Source: Eunapius fragilis
Taxonomy: Eukaryota > Porifera > Demospongiae > Spongillida > Spongillidae
Length of the DNA stretch: 64,000 nucleotides
Direction: 5' to 3'
Assembly: GCA_963681505.1 (NCBI GenBank)
Contig: OY811988.1
Location: forward strand, 5,085,107-5,149,106
Below, piece after piece: positions 43,890-55,354 of the stretch. The notes under the pieces are model-generated. The model saw nothing but the letters and a program-made list of their open reading frames with translations. It made no database searches and was not told where the DNA came from. The position numbers and the translations under genes were made by a program. How positions within the stretch are numbered: the stretch's first letter is position 1; every line of letters starts with the position of its first letter.

Positions 43890-46388
43890 TTCAATAAACT
43901 TTAAGATGGGAGCCACCTGGAAAGGATTGCTGTCGCATTTGCCCTCACCAGATGCAAGTTGAGCCTGCTATACAGGTCAGACAGCACAACCGACTTTGGT
44001 TTGCCCGATATGATGGCGACGGGAGGCAAGCATCTTAAACGAGTCCATGGCTTCCTTTCCCCAAGCACCATAGGACTCCGTGACCAGAGGTACACAATAC
44101 CAGCCCAAAGCATTGCATTTGGGGTCATTCTCATTATGCTTTCGCTCTTCAGTGGACAAGGCGGCTGCCCCAGCTGACAATCCCGCTACTGAAACAATTT
44201 TGGGGTTAGCGGTGATGTCACTGAAATATCAAAGGCAGCTGGTTTGCCAAGGGCCCAGTTGGGTAGCAAAATGTCTGCAGGGTGTGAATGGTCATGCTCA
44301 GATGTAAGATTGCTACCCATCTCCACCTTTACGCTCAAGTGGGCTCTACGGCAAGTCTCCGCCAACACATTGCGCAGCTGGTTGTGTCGGGTGACTACGT
44401 CTCCTCCTTTTTTGCACGTTGTAGCATGATGACCAAGGGGATCTAATGCACTGTTTGGGCATAAGGCACACAGGGAACCATTGGAGGTGTCCAAACCAAG
44501 CCACCACTTGACTGCTACCTGGAATACTGAGGGCTCAAGATGAAGGCCGAGACCTTCAGATGGGACTACAGTTAGCCATGAAGCAGCATGTGGAGACGAG
44601 ACAGACAACAAACGAGCCTTATCAGCAACAGAAGAAATGATCAGGATGTTATTGAACTGATGGATGTCAATCTTGCTCGAAAGTTGATTTTGATGGACTG
44701 AAGATGAAACTAAACCATCAGACTGAATTGTATCAGAAGGAGATACAGACTCATTGAATGTCTGTATTGCATCAGAGAGATGGTGGTTGGAAGGGGAGCC
44801 ATAGCCAGAAGAGAATAAAGATGCAATGAATGCTGCAGGTGAGTGTAGGGACAGAGACCTCATGCCCAACCCTCCTCTGCTTAGGCTTAGCTGGGCCTGC
44901 TGTCAGGCAACATCAGTTGTATCAACTGCAGTGCATAGTGAAAAACTTCTACGAACATCTTCATCAAAAAGCTGAAGAGAAGTCATAGCAAGTAAAGGAG
45001 GAGTAGCACGGGCTAGATGTGCAACCCGACAAAATCCCCCACACATACGCAAAAGAGTTAAAGCAACCTGAGGGTCCACTGCACCAACTTCCTCAAGCCT
45101 TTCAAGCAAGGGTCTTGCCTCAGACCGCTTCCTGGAGATAAAGGCCGAGCAAAAATCTTTATCATTATTGGAATTCCCAATATCTCAATGTTGGGATTGT
45201 GAGACTGTTTCATGTCAGTTGGGAACAAGCTCAAATCACTCTGGCTGTAGACCTCACATTTTGACATATTCACGAACAGGCCAAGTGGTGGACCAATACC
45301 TTTGATCAATGCCAGTGCCCTATGCACCGCAGATATGGGACCAGCCAGCACTCCATCATCATGATACCAGGCATGGCATTGAAGATTCGAACAAACTTCA
45401 TCTTTAGATATTTCAGAAATCACTAAGGTCAAAAAAAAGAGGACCAAGTGGATCTCCTTGCTGAACTCCAGACTCAGACTGCAGATGACCCATAGTGTGC
45501 CATAACAAAGGATGTAGTCCATAGCACCAACAGGCCCAAGGGAGTAACTCTGGAAAGTGATTTTTAACTTCAACCAAGAGTGCCTGATGTGACACCACAT
45601 TAAATGCGTTCTTCAGATCTACCTTAAGAACAGCAAATTCAGGATCAGACCAATGCTCCTCAATACACCCCCTTAGCCCATGGGTAATTTTCTCTGTGCC
45701 AAAAGGGCATGCCACGCCAAATTGATGCGGTTGAAAGAACTCTGCTGCCTTGCACTTCACTGCAGCACAAAGACACTTTCCCGTCAGGTGACGGAGGGTT
45801 TCTCCAACAGCAATGGGCCGAACATCCAGGGGGCAATCAGGCTTAGATTTATTCAATGCAGTCAGGTTTCCGCCAGCGAGGAAGACAGACAATTGAGATG
45901 GGGCTTTTCCTGATGCAAGAAGATGAACAACTGCCTTGAGAGAAGACAGAATCGCTGTCTGAAAAGGAGTCTCTGCTGCATCAATGAGATGCTGGACACG
46001 GAGGCCAGTAGGCCCGGCAGCAGTGAGTTTAGGAAATGATCTTAAAATTGCCATTATGTTAACATTACTGAGAATGCTAGTATCAAATTCAGGTGCTTCA
46101 GGTGTGGTGGGTTGTTCACACTTGGGGTGCTTTGAAAGTAGCAACTTCCATGTCTCTTCAGAATTTGGTGCAACACCTGTTGAAACTAATACCTGACATG
46201 CTTTGCCATACAGACCATCTTGTGCAAGGGAGATTGCTGAGGCCACCTGTTGTTTTGAAGAGCTGTTCTTGGCATGATGCAATCGGTTGGATGGTGAAGC
46301 ACGGGCCTTTGCCATCCTCCACAATTCACTGAAGCTATCCTTTAACCAACGGTCACAAAGAGCCTCAATGGGGACTGGTTTATTATGG
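43890..46388 (-). mobile_element. Non-LTR retrotransposon, nearly full RT-nuclease copy with several frameshifts
   Basis: On the minus strand, in order: WRMAKARASPS...RVQHLIDAAETP, then RPIAVGETLRHLTGKCL, KVDLKNAFNVVSHQ and SGVQQGDPLGP (46324-45413). The catalytic block follows as WYHDDGVLAGP (45600-45058), where relatives have YLDD. Then the connection (45109-44903), KWWLGLDTSNGSLCALCPN...HHATTC, GGDVVTRHNQLRN and the nuclease core (44869-44186), and the tail RLNLHLVRANATAILSR (44180-43901). At least four frameshifts and the altered YxDD show it is inactive. The N-terminal Cys/zinc-finger part is missing. The 5' end abuts (ATT)n at 46394-46418. Confidence 0.88.
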
Positions 46389-46394
46389 CGGCGC

Positions 46395-46740
46395 TATTAT
46401 TATTATTATTATTATTATTTTTATTTATTTATTTTTTTATTTACGTATTATTATTGAAATACACGAAACAAGACAATACATGAATGGAATAAATGCTCAT
46501 ACAGAATTATTATTAATATTGTCCACAAAAAACACCTATAGATGTTCTAAACTACATATTATTATTATTATTATTATTGTGTTATGTAATGAAATTATTT
46601 TTAAAGGATAATATTTTTATTTTAAATGCATACACAATTATTATTATTACTATTATTTCCATTCTTTTTTATATTTATTATTACATAATTACATGAATAC
46701 ACGAATATACAGCAGTAAGATAATTAAATGCACCCTACTA
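46395..46740. repeat. ATT-rich tracts with an orphan 3' tail
   Basis: Several ATT/TTA runs surround ACAAAAAACACCTATAGATG (about 46528), a sequence that recurs at about 48578 next to another 3' end. It is probably a 3'-UTR remnant of the same retroelement family. Confidence 0.7.
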
Positions 46741-46744
46741 TAGG

Positions 46745-48505
46745 TACTAGACAGGGACAAAACACCTGGAGAGGATGGCTGTGGCATTGGCTCTAACTAG
46801 TATGAGGTTCAGCCTCCCATATAAGGCAGCTAGGACCTCAGCCTTAGCCCTGTTGGAGCTAGTTGCAAGGCGAGAAGCCAGAAGAGAAAAAGACTCCATT
46901 GCTTCTGTCCCCCAAGCACCATATGCCTCAACCACCATGGGGACGCAAACCCACCCTAGTTCCTTCCATTTGGCATCATTTTCTTCATGCTTCCTTTCCT
47001 CGGTAGCTCTGGCAGCCTGACCTGCTCCGAATCCCACTTCAAGTAAAATATTGGAGTTAAGCGGTGACGTCACAGACAAGTCAAAGGCTGCTGGCTTACC
47101 CAAAGACCAGTTGGGTACTAGGATGTCTGCAGGGCGAGTGTGGCTATGGTCTTTGGAGAGGTTACTTCCTGCCTCCACCTTAACACTCAGGTGGGCACTG
47201 CGACAGGTCTCAGCAAGGGTGTCACGTAGTTTATTGTGGCGGGTTACTACATCTCCACCACGCTTGCAGGTGAGTGCGTGATGGCCAAGGGGATCAAGTA
47301 CTTTCCCAGGACACAGAGGACAAATTGAGCCACATGAGGTGTCTAGGCCCAGCCACCACTTAATGGCCACCTGGAACTCTGAAGGCTGGAGATGAAGGCC
47401 TAGCCCCTCGGAGGGAATGACTGACACCCAAGATGCAGCGTGAGGGGAGGAGACAGAGAGAAGGCGTGCTCTATTTGCGGCAGAAGATTGCTCATAGAGT
47501 GTATTAAACAGATGGTAGTCAATCTTGCAGGACAGCACCTTTTGATGGAAAGGGGATATCAACACCTCCTCTATGCTGACCGCCTCAGATAAAGGTACAA
47601 GTGAGTTAAACAACTCAACTGCATGGATAAGGTGTTCTTGGGACAATGGACCAGCACCAGAGGAGCTCAGAGAGGCGATGTAAGCAGCTGGTGAATGCCG
47701 ACTCAGGGAGCGCATGCCCAGGCCACCCCTGCCTAAGCTGAGTTCTGCCTGTTGCCAGGCCTGATTGGAGGTGTCCACTGCCGTGCACTTGAAGAAGGTA
47801 GCTCGGATGTCATGATCAAAGGCCTCAAGGGCTGATATGGCCTGGGAGGGTGGCGTGCCACGAGCAAGGTGGGCCAGCCTGCAGAATCCCGCACATTGAC
47901 GTAGGAGGGAAAAGACCACATGTGGGTCGAATGCTTTGGCCTCATCATGTTTCTCCGAAATGAAGGTGGCGCAAAAAGCCTTGTCACCAATCGGGATGCC
48001 CAAAATAACAATATTAGGGTGAGTTGATTATTTCATTTCTGGAGGAAAAGGACTGACATCATGTTTGCTAAATATCTCACATTTAGGAAAGTTTACAATG
48101 AGACCATTAGGAGGACCAAACTCTTGTATGATAGAGAGAGCTTGAAGAACAGCAGACCTGGGACCAGCCAGCACACCATCATCCAGGTACCAGGCATGGT
48201 AGGACAAATCTGCACACATAGAATTAGTGGCGATTTCTGACACTACTTTGTTTAAAACCAGGGAAAAGAGCAGAGGACCAAGAGGATCCCCCTGCTGAAC
48301 CCCTTGTTCCGAATGTAAGCTGCCCAAAGGATGCCACAGAATGGGATGCTGACTGTAACACCAGATGGCCCAAGGGAGCAGCTCAGGGAAGTGTTTGCTG
48401 CACTTTGAGAGGATTGCCTCCCGTGAGACCATATTGAAGGCGTTCTTCATGTCCACCTTAAGGACAACGAAGTCATCATCCAGCCAATACTTATTAACAC
48501 ACGCT
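46745..48505 (-). mobile_element. Non-LTR retrotransposon, 5'-truncated copy with the longest intact C-terminal frame
   Basis: 48552-48028 encodes the RT core: KVDMKNAFNMVSREAIL, GVQQGDPLGPLLFSLVLN, and WYLDDGVLAGPRS with the intact YLDD. A frameshift near 48015 leads to 48003-46747 (418 codons): GIPIGDKAFCATF, the connection, IKWWLGLDTSCGS, the CCHC finger CPLCPGKVLDPLGHHALTC (C-x2-C-x9-H-x4-C), GGDVVTRHNKLRDT, the nuclease core RPADILVPNWSLGKPAAFDL, RKHEENDAKWKELGWVC, YGAWG, and the end LILVRANATAILSR. One frameshift separates the two frames, so this is among the best-preserved copies. Confidence 0.9.
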
Positions 48506-48574
48506 CTTATTATTTTTATTTTTTTTAATTTTTTAAAATTATATTTTATCAATTAGAATACAGAGAATAAAAGC

Positions 48575-48712
48575 ACTATTGCACACAAAAAACACCTATA
48601 GATGTTCTAAACTACATAGCTTCTACCTAGAATGGATCTAGCCACTGAACGCACCAGGGACATATTAAGGCGGCTGTAGATGGTGTGGAGGGCCCAAGAC
48701 TTTGAAGTTATT
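48575..48712 (-). mobile_element. Short 3'-end fragment of the same retrotransposon family
   Basis: The minus strand encodes only the family C-terminus (IYSRLNMSLVRSVARSIL-type, about 48625-48705) and its 3' UTR. It is bounded by (ATT)n at 48709-48726. Confidence 0.75.
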
Positions 48713-48756
48713 ATTATTATTATTATCATGGATAATAATTAACATCAAAATGGATA

Positions 48757-51700
48757 ATGCCGTGCTGTAGATGCAACGGAAGGAACGCCGTATGTAAGGG
48801 CTGTTCGTGCGTGAGGAAGAAGATTGCGTGCTCGGATTGCTATCCTTGCCGTCAAGGGAAGTGCATGAACTTAACCACGTCGTCCCAACAATTATCTAGT
48901 ACCTCGGCGCTACCACTTCGAATTCTCTCTCCGACATCCGTAGCTTCTAATTCTGATGATCTGCCTCCTCAAGTCTCCGCATCACCGCAACTTCTTTCTC
49001 CATTATCACATTCACAGCAGCTGTCCGCATCCCCATCGCTGCCTTCTACACATTCACAGCAGCTGCCCGCAATTCCACCGCAGCAGCCGCATGCAGTTCC
49101 TATTTCTCCGCAATCACCACCCGCATTGTCGCTGTGCTCCTCGTCGCATCATTCTTCTCCACCGCCCCGACAACCTTCATCCCCGACTCCATCTCCTGAG
49201 CAGCCAATTTTACTGCGGGTCCTCCAACAGCACCTCGATCACGAGCTCTCATTACCACCCACCCCAGGATTTTCCTCCACCACACCACAGACCTCTTCTT
49301 CAGGACTTTCCTCCACCACACACCAGGCTTCTTCTTCAGGTCTCTCCTCCACCACACCACAGGCTTCTTCTTCAGGACTTTCCTCCACCACACACCAGGG
49401 CTCCTCTTCAGGACATTTCTCCACCACGCACCAGACCCTTTCTTCAGGAATTCCCTCCAGCAGGAAGCAATGCACTGTTGATGGTTGCCCTGCACAGATA
49501 GCTCCATCCATGTGGCACAACCACATGACCCTCCATGCCAAAGGTGCTCTTCCTGGGAGTGTACCATCAGAATGGCTGAGGGTCCAAAATGTATTTGTTT
49601 GCCCTAGCTGTTCCCAGCTGGTTTCTAACTCCCGGCAAGCTTCTCACCTGCGCCAATGTCCTATGAGGAGCATCACATCAGTTTCTTTACAGCGGCCTGT
49701 TCCAACCCCCTCTTCAGATATCAGTCACAACCTTCCTACTTTTGAGGAAGTGTGCCAACTGAACCACCCAACTCTGCGGTACATCCCAGCTAAAGCCAGA
49801 CCAGCTTTTGCAAAAGCTGTCTCATCTGCTCTAAGAGATGTCCTACTAAAGAATACTGAAGATGCATGGTTAAAGCTCTTCATGCTCCCAAAGTGTGTCC
49901 TCCCTTCCTTGAAGCACAAAGGGAGCCACAATCCACATGTAGCAATAGAGTCTCTTTGCAAAATGTGGTTGAATAATGACCTATCCACTCTTTGGACAAT
50001 GGCAAAAAGTCGGGAGAACAACAGCATCACAGAGGAGGCCACTATCGGCAAGAATTACAGAAGAGTGATTAATTCTGCAGTTTCTCTCGGCCGCTCAGGA
50101 TTGACAGGCAAAGCTTGCCGGATGCTATTATCAAGTGGCATTGCCCCCAATAATGACACAACCTGGCGCTTGTTGCAGGCCAAGCATCCAGCCTGTCCAC
50201 CTCCAGTGACCCCAAATGCTACCTCTGAGCCTGTTACGCTAGGTCCCACCTTTAAAATACTGAAGATCTTGAGATCCTTCCCTAAAGGTACCTCAGCTGG
50301 TCCTTCAGGACTCTCTGTTCAGCACCTTTTGGATGCTGCATCTATTCCCCTTCACACATCAATTGGTGACTCTCTTAAGGGCATTGTGAATCTTATGGCT
50401 TCTGGAAAGGTCCCTGAGCCAGTGGCAACATTTTTGGCAGGCGGCAGGCTAATTGCACTGAACAAAGGTAAGGAGGGTAACCCACCAGATGTTAGGCCGA
50501 TTGCAGTGGGGGAAACATTGCGTAGGCTGACAGGGAAATGCATCTGTGCCATCCTAAGGGACAAGATCTCCTCATTCTTTCAGCCCTCACAATTTGGAGT
50601 GGCTTGTAAAGCAGGTGTAGAGAAGATTGTGCACAGCTTAAGGAGATGCATTGATGAAAACTGGTTAAGTGGCGACTTTGTAGTGTTCAAGGTGGATATG
50701 TCAAATGCCTTCAATATGGTATCGAGGCAGGCAGTTTTGGATGAGTGTGCTACTTTCTTTCCAGAGCTTCTCCCATGGGTCTCGTGGTGCTATGGATCTC
50801 ATACATCATTGTGGCACCCTATGGGCCAGATAAGTTCCCAGTCTGGTGTCCAGCAAGGTGATCCACTGGGCCCAATGCTGTTTGCCTTGGTTCTCCATAA
50901 GCTTGTTACCAGTATTGATGCAGATGATGATTGTCTCCAGCTGCTTCTGGAAGCTTGGTATCTTGATGATGGGGTTCTAGCAGGGGAGAGGTCTGCAGTA
51001 ATACGTGCTCTGCACCTCATAGAAGAGCTTGGTCCTCACTTGGGGCTTTACATCAATTTTTCCAAGTGTGAACTTTTCAGTAGGAGTGGTAATTCACTAT
51101 TTCCACCAGGGGTGAAGTCGTCTCTCCTTCCCAACCTGGACATCCTAGGAGCCCCAATTGGAGATTTTGTCCACTGCTCTCGCTTCATTGCTGAGAAATG
51201 TGCAATGCCCAAGATCTTGCTTAAGGCTCTTGTGGATGTCTCTACAGTTGACCTTCACGTGGCCTTTTCGCTTCTTCGTATGTGTGGAAGTTACTGTAAG
51301 TTAGTGCATCTAGCCAGAGCCACTCCTCCAAGCCATTGTGCTGACTATCTTAAGCTCTTTGATGAGGTGGTTGGGTCTTGACACCTCTGGAGGTTCTCTG
51401 TGTCCACATTGTCCTGATATTGCCCTTGACCCTCTAGGTCATCATGCAGCCTCCTGCAGACATGGTGGTGATGTGGTTGCAAGGCACAATCACTTGCGGG
51501 ATATCTTTGCTAACTTTTGCCGCCAGGCCCACCTTTCTGTGAGGGTTGAAGTTGGGCATGGCTTAGCTAGGGACCATGTTAACTCTCGTCCTGCGGATGT
51601 CCTTGTTCAGGGATGGGACAGAGGAAAGCCTGCGGCCTTTGACGTTACTGTTGCTTCACCCCTTACACCAGTAACCCTCAACAATGCCAGTACCTCTGTG

Positions 51701-51979
51701 GGAGCAGCAGCCTATGCTGCTGAACTGAGAAAGCATGTGGCCAATGACACCAGATGCCAGGAGTTGGGGTGGACATGTATCCCCCTAGCTGTAGAAACAT
51801 ACGGTAACTGGGGGAAGGAGGCCCAGAGTGTTTTCTCCCGTCTTGCCTCTCTACTTGCCATCGGCCAGGCCATTCCCAAACCCAAAATGCTGGGTGACAT
51901 CTATGGCCACCTCAACATGTCACTAGTGAGGTCAGTGGCTAGGGCCATCATGGGGAGAGAAAATGTCCGGATAGGTTAG
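48757..51979 (+). mobile_element. Non-LTR retrotransposon with complete N-terminus and an internal deletion
   Basis: The start at 48757 follows an (ATT)n run. Residues 3-37 are a Cys-rich CXC/tesmin-like module (CCRCNGRNAVCKGCSC then CSDCYPCRQGKC). A Ser/Pro/Gln-rich region follows, with five 12-residue repeats (SSTTHQASSSGL type). Next are a C2H2-like finger (about residues 238-260) and a C2HC-like finger (about 279-303). The RT has KVDMSNAFNMVSRQ (about 645), GVQQGDPLGP (about 698) and YLDDG (735-739). After FDEVV a deletion of about 600 bp removes the connection and joins out of frame to RWLGLDTSGGS in 51338-51979, which carries the CCHC finger CPHCPDIALDPLGHHAASC, the nuclease core RPADVLVQGWDRGKPAAFDV and the C-terminus. 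A (TAA)n tail follows at about 52085-52137. Confidence 0.9.
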
Positions 51980-52139
51980 AAGAACTGTAGGTTTTTTAGC
52001 GGCATCTATTGTAAGTTAGTTATCCTTATAATATTGTAATTGTGTTAGTCCTTTTATCCTGCTGTAACTGTATTCTGTTGTCAATAATAATTATTAAATA
52101 ATAAATAAATAATAAATAATAAATAATAATAATAATAAT

Positions 52140-52950
52140 TTTAAACAGTAGCACGTATCAATAACATGAACAAAATGACATCACGTGGGAGTCCTAAACT
52201 AAAGTTTTTAACCCTCTGGGGTCTGGGTGCCATTATTATTATTATTGGAATCAACACACCGAGTAAAAGTATATAACAGATACACACTATCTACACATTA
52301 TGTATGCACTAGCGTGTCCCCGTGAAAAATCACGGGCTGATTATACGTCTCGCTGTTATTCGTCGCGCTATTCATTTGCCATATGAACAGTTGGTCTACC
52401 TCCTAGCTCCTCTTTTTTTACCGGCTGTTTTAACCGCATATATAATCTATCACCTGTTCTAACATACCGTTACTACGCAACCTCTATAACATGCCCGCGC
52501 AAATTTCAGATAGTAACTACATGTTCTCGGCCGGTACGATGAGACTTGAGAGTGAACCACAATAGCGTTGCTTTTATTCTTTCGGCACTTATGCAGTTCC
52601 CCCCTCCCCCCACTATGAATTCAAGAAATATTGAAAAATTTTAGATATTAAATGTGAAGTGGAAACCAGCTGTCATTGCAACCGCCTTTTGTGTGGGAGG
52701 TGGTCGTTCCTATTGGTAGCTAGGTACGCGTACATACCTAGCAACCAATAGGCGCTAGGCCGAGTATATAAATGAGTTACGCGGACGTACGTACGTACGA
52801 TGGAAATTATAGTATTAGATAAACAGCCTAACAACCCACTCCCATAGACTCCCTACCCATTATAAAATTATTATTATTATTATTGGAATACATGAATGCA
52901 TACATGTATACTATTTATTTTAATGAATCTACAGTTCTACTTACAAACAC
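52140..52950. other. Intergenic stretch between retroelement copies
   Basis: It contains ATT runs (52229-52243 and 52868-52886) and sequence around 52680-52790 with an imperfect inverted repeat (GTTCCTATTGGTAGCTAGGT / ACCTAGCAACCAATAGG). No gene is seen. Confidence 0.5.
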
Positions 52951-52956
52951 ATCTAA

Positions 52957-53184
52957 TCACCCTACAGTTCCACTAACCTCCCCTTGGACAGCTTCCCTTC
53001 CCATGATGGCCCTTGCCACAGACCTCACCAGAAACATGTTGAGGCGGCTGTAGATTTCAGACAACATTTTGGGTTTGGGGATGACTTGGCTGATAGAAAT
53101 CAGAAAAGCAAGCTGGGAAAAACACTCTGAGCCTCCTTCCCCCAATTGCCATACGTTTCCACAGCTAAGGGAATACATAACCAT
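52957..53184 (-). mobile_element. 3' fragment of the retrotransposon family
   Basis: The minus strand encodes SLAVETYGNWG-like sequence (frameshifted), then EIYSRLNMFLVRSVARAIMG and a stop. (ATT)n runs lie on both sides (52868-52886 and 53212-53225). Confidence 0.8.
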
Positions 53185-53265
53185 TATTGGGAATATAAAT
53201 GCATGTACAGGATTATTATTATTATTAACACATACACTAAGTACAACTAAACTACTAATGGCAAG

Positions 53266-54375
53266 TTAGGAGGGTGGAAGCTCCCTGGCCAGGATGGCTC
53301 TAGCAATGGACCGAACCAGGACCACATTCAAACGACCATAAATTTCAGCCACAACTACCGCCTTGGGGGAGGACTGGGGAATGGCTAGGAAGGATGCCAG
53401 CCTGGAGAAGGTATCATGTGCCTGCTTGCCCCAATTGCCATAAGTCTCCACTGCCAATGGGATGCAGGACCAGCCCAACTCTTGGCACTTGGGTCCATTG
53501 GAGTGGAGCTTGCGGGTCTCTGCTGCCAGGGCTGCCGCACCAGCCTGGTGACATGAATCACCTAAGATGACAGAGCAGAGTGGTGAGGTAATGGTCAGGT
53601 CTAGTGCCGCAGGTTTGCCTCTGTTCCAGCCAGCAATGAGGATGTCAGCAGGTCTGGTGTGGGCAAGATCTCTGGTAAGGCCATGACCTCTCTCCACACT
53701 CACACTTAGGTGGGCACGATGACAAAGGTCAAATACCTCATCTCGTAGACGATTATGGCGTGTGACCACATCCCCCCCATGCCTGCAGGTCACAGCATGG
53801 TGACCAAGAGGATCAAGACAGTATCGGGGCAGAATGGGCACACGGACCAACCAGAAGTATCTAATTCCAGCCACCACCTAATAGCCATCTGGAACTCATT
53901 CGACTCCAGGTGCAAGCCCAAACCAGGGGAAGGGACCACTGATAGCCAAGAGGAAGCATGAGGAGCAGCCACTGACAGGAGGCGAGCTCTGTTAGCTGGA
54001 GAGGAGGATTCCAACAAGATGTGGAAATGTTGTGTTTGGATCAATCCTGACAAGACCTTCTGGTGAATGGGAGACTCCAGAGCAGAAATTGACTGTAATG
54101 GCATTAAAAGGGGAGACATAAACATTGCCACTGCCCGTTGTAGGTGGATATTATCAGCCTTGCCAAAGCCGGAGAATGACAGGGAGGCAATGAACGCTGC
54201 AGCAGCATGGTGAGAGAGGAAGCGAAGACCCAGACCCGGACATCCTAGGTGCTCCAATTGAGGATTATCTACACTGTTCTAAGTTTATCGCTGGGAGGTG
54301 TGCTGAGTCTAGGAAGCTACTCTCCGGTCTAGTGGATGTTGCTGCAGTCGATCTCCAGGTAGCAGTTTCATTATT
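53266..54375. mobile_element. Retrotransposon copy with an inverted 5' segment (twin-priming signature)
   Basis: The main part is on the minus strand (about 54232-53266): LGLRFLSHHAAAAFIASLSF, the connection, IRWWLELDTSGWS, the CCHC finger (CPFC..., frameshift), LDPLGHHAVTC, GGDVVTRHNRLRDEV, the nuclease core RPADILIAGWNRGKPAALDL, and the end LVRSIARAILARE. At 54233 the strand of similarity flips. Positions 54233-54375 on the plus strand encode PDILGAPIEDYLHCSKFIAG and on to VDLQVAVSLL, the segment that lies upstream in the protein. An (ATT)n run follows immediately. Element sequence between the two parts is missing. Confidence 0.85.
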
Positions 54376-54469
54376 AAATATTATTATTATTATTCCAAAT
54401 AACATTACAACATTAAACAGTAGCACGTATCAATAACATGAACAAAATGACATCATTATTATTATTATT

Positions 54470-55221
54470 ATTATTTTATTTATAATGTAAATACAATTAT
54501 TAAACACATTACACACACAAACGGATCTAGCTCTATGACAGTGGGATAATCCTAGAGAGGATGGCTGTAGCATTGGCACGAACTAGATGGACATTAAGCC
54601 GGCCATAAATGTCATTCAGCACAACTGACTTGGACTTGCATGTAGAGGTGGCGAGTCTGGAGGCAATTGATGAAATGATAGAAGAGGCCTCATCGCCCCA
54701 AGCTCCATACGATTCTACCACCATGGGGACACATACCCATCCAAGTTCCGAACATTTGGGATCATTAGCTTGATGTTTCCTCGCCTCTGTGGCCTGAGCA
54801 GCAGACTTGGCCAAGACTCCCGCTTCCAAAAGGGTTAAAGGGTTTAGCGGAGACGTGATGGAGACATCTAGTGCTGCTGGTTTGCCTAAGAACCAATTGG
54901 ATAGCAAGATATCAGCTGGGCGAGTCTTATTGCGATCATGTGTGAGATTGTTGCCCACTTCCACCTGAACACCTATGTGTGCACGCCGACAGGTCTCCAC
55001 CAGGATATCTCTGATCTTGTTGTGGCGGGAGACCACATCTCCACCAAATTTGCAGGTGACTGCATGGTGGCCAAGGTGATCAAGTACACCGGGACACAGG
55101 GTACACTGAGAGCCCTCTGAAGTATCGAGGCCAAGCCACCACTTTACAGCAATCTGGAAAACAGGTGGATCTAGATGGAGTCCAAGGCCCTCAGAGGGAG
55201 TTACAGACAGCCAGGCTGAAT
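54470..55221 (-). mobile_element. Non-LTR retrotransposon, short 3' copy inside an (ATT)n tract
   Basis: It encodes AWLSVTPSEGLGLHLDP, KWWLGLDTSEGSQC, a frameshifted CCHC finger (CTLCPG..LDHLGHHAVTC), then 55036-54533 with SRHNKIRDILVETC, RPADILLSNWFLGKPAALDV, RKHQANDPKCSELGWVC, YGAWG, and the C-terminus LNVHLVRANATAILSR. ATT runs flank it directly on both sides (54456-54475 and 55221-55246), so the insertion split one microsatellite. Confidence 0.88.
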
Positions 55222-55354
55222 TATTATTATTTTTATTATTATTTTATTAAAATTGTCAAATATACATGACATACGAACCAAATACGAGTAATAAACGTGT
55301 TAATTACCTATACAGTACACATATTAATTATAATTGCAACTACCAAATCTACAC

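Noticed and set aside
48956-49567. Alternative frames over the retrotransposon N-terminus (181 and 155 codons)
   Set aside because: They are out-of-frame and antisense readings of the Ser/Pro-rich repeat region. The main frame carries the Cys module, fingers and RT.
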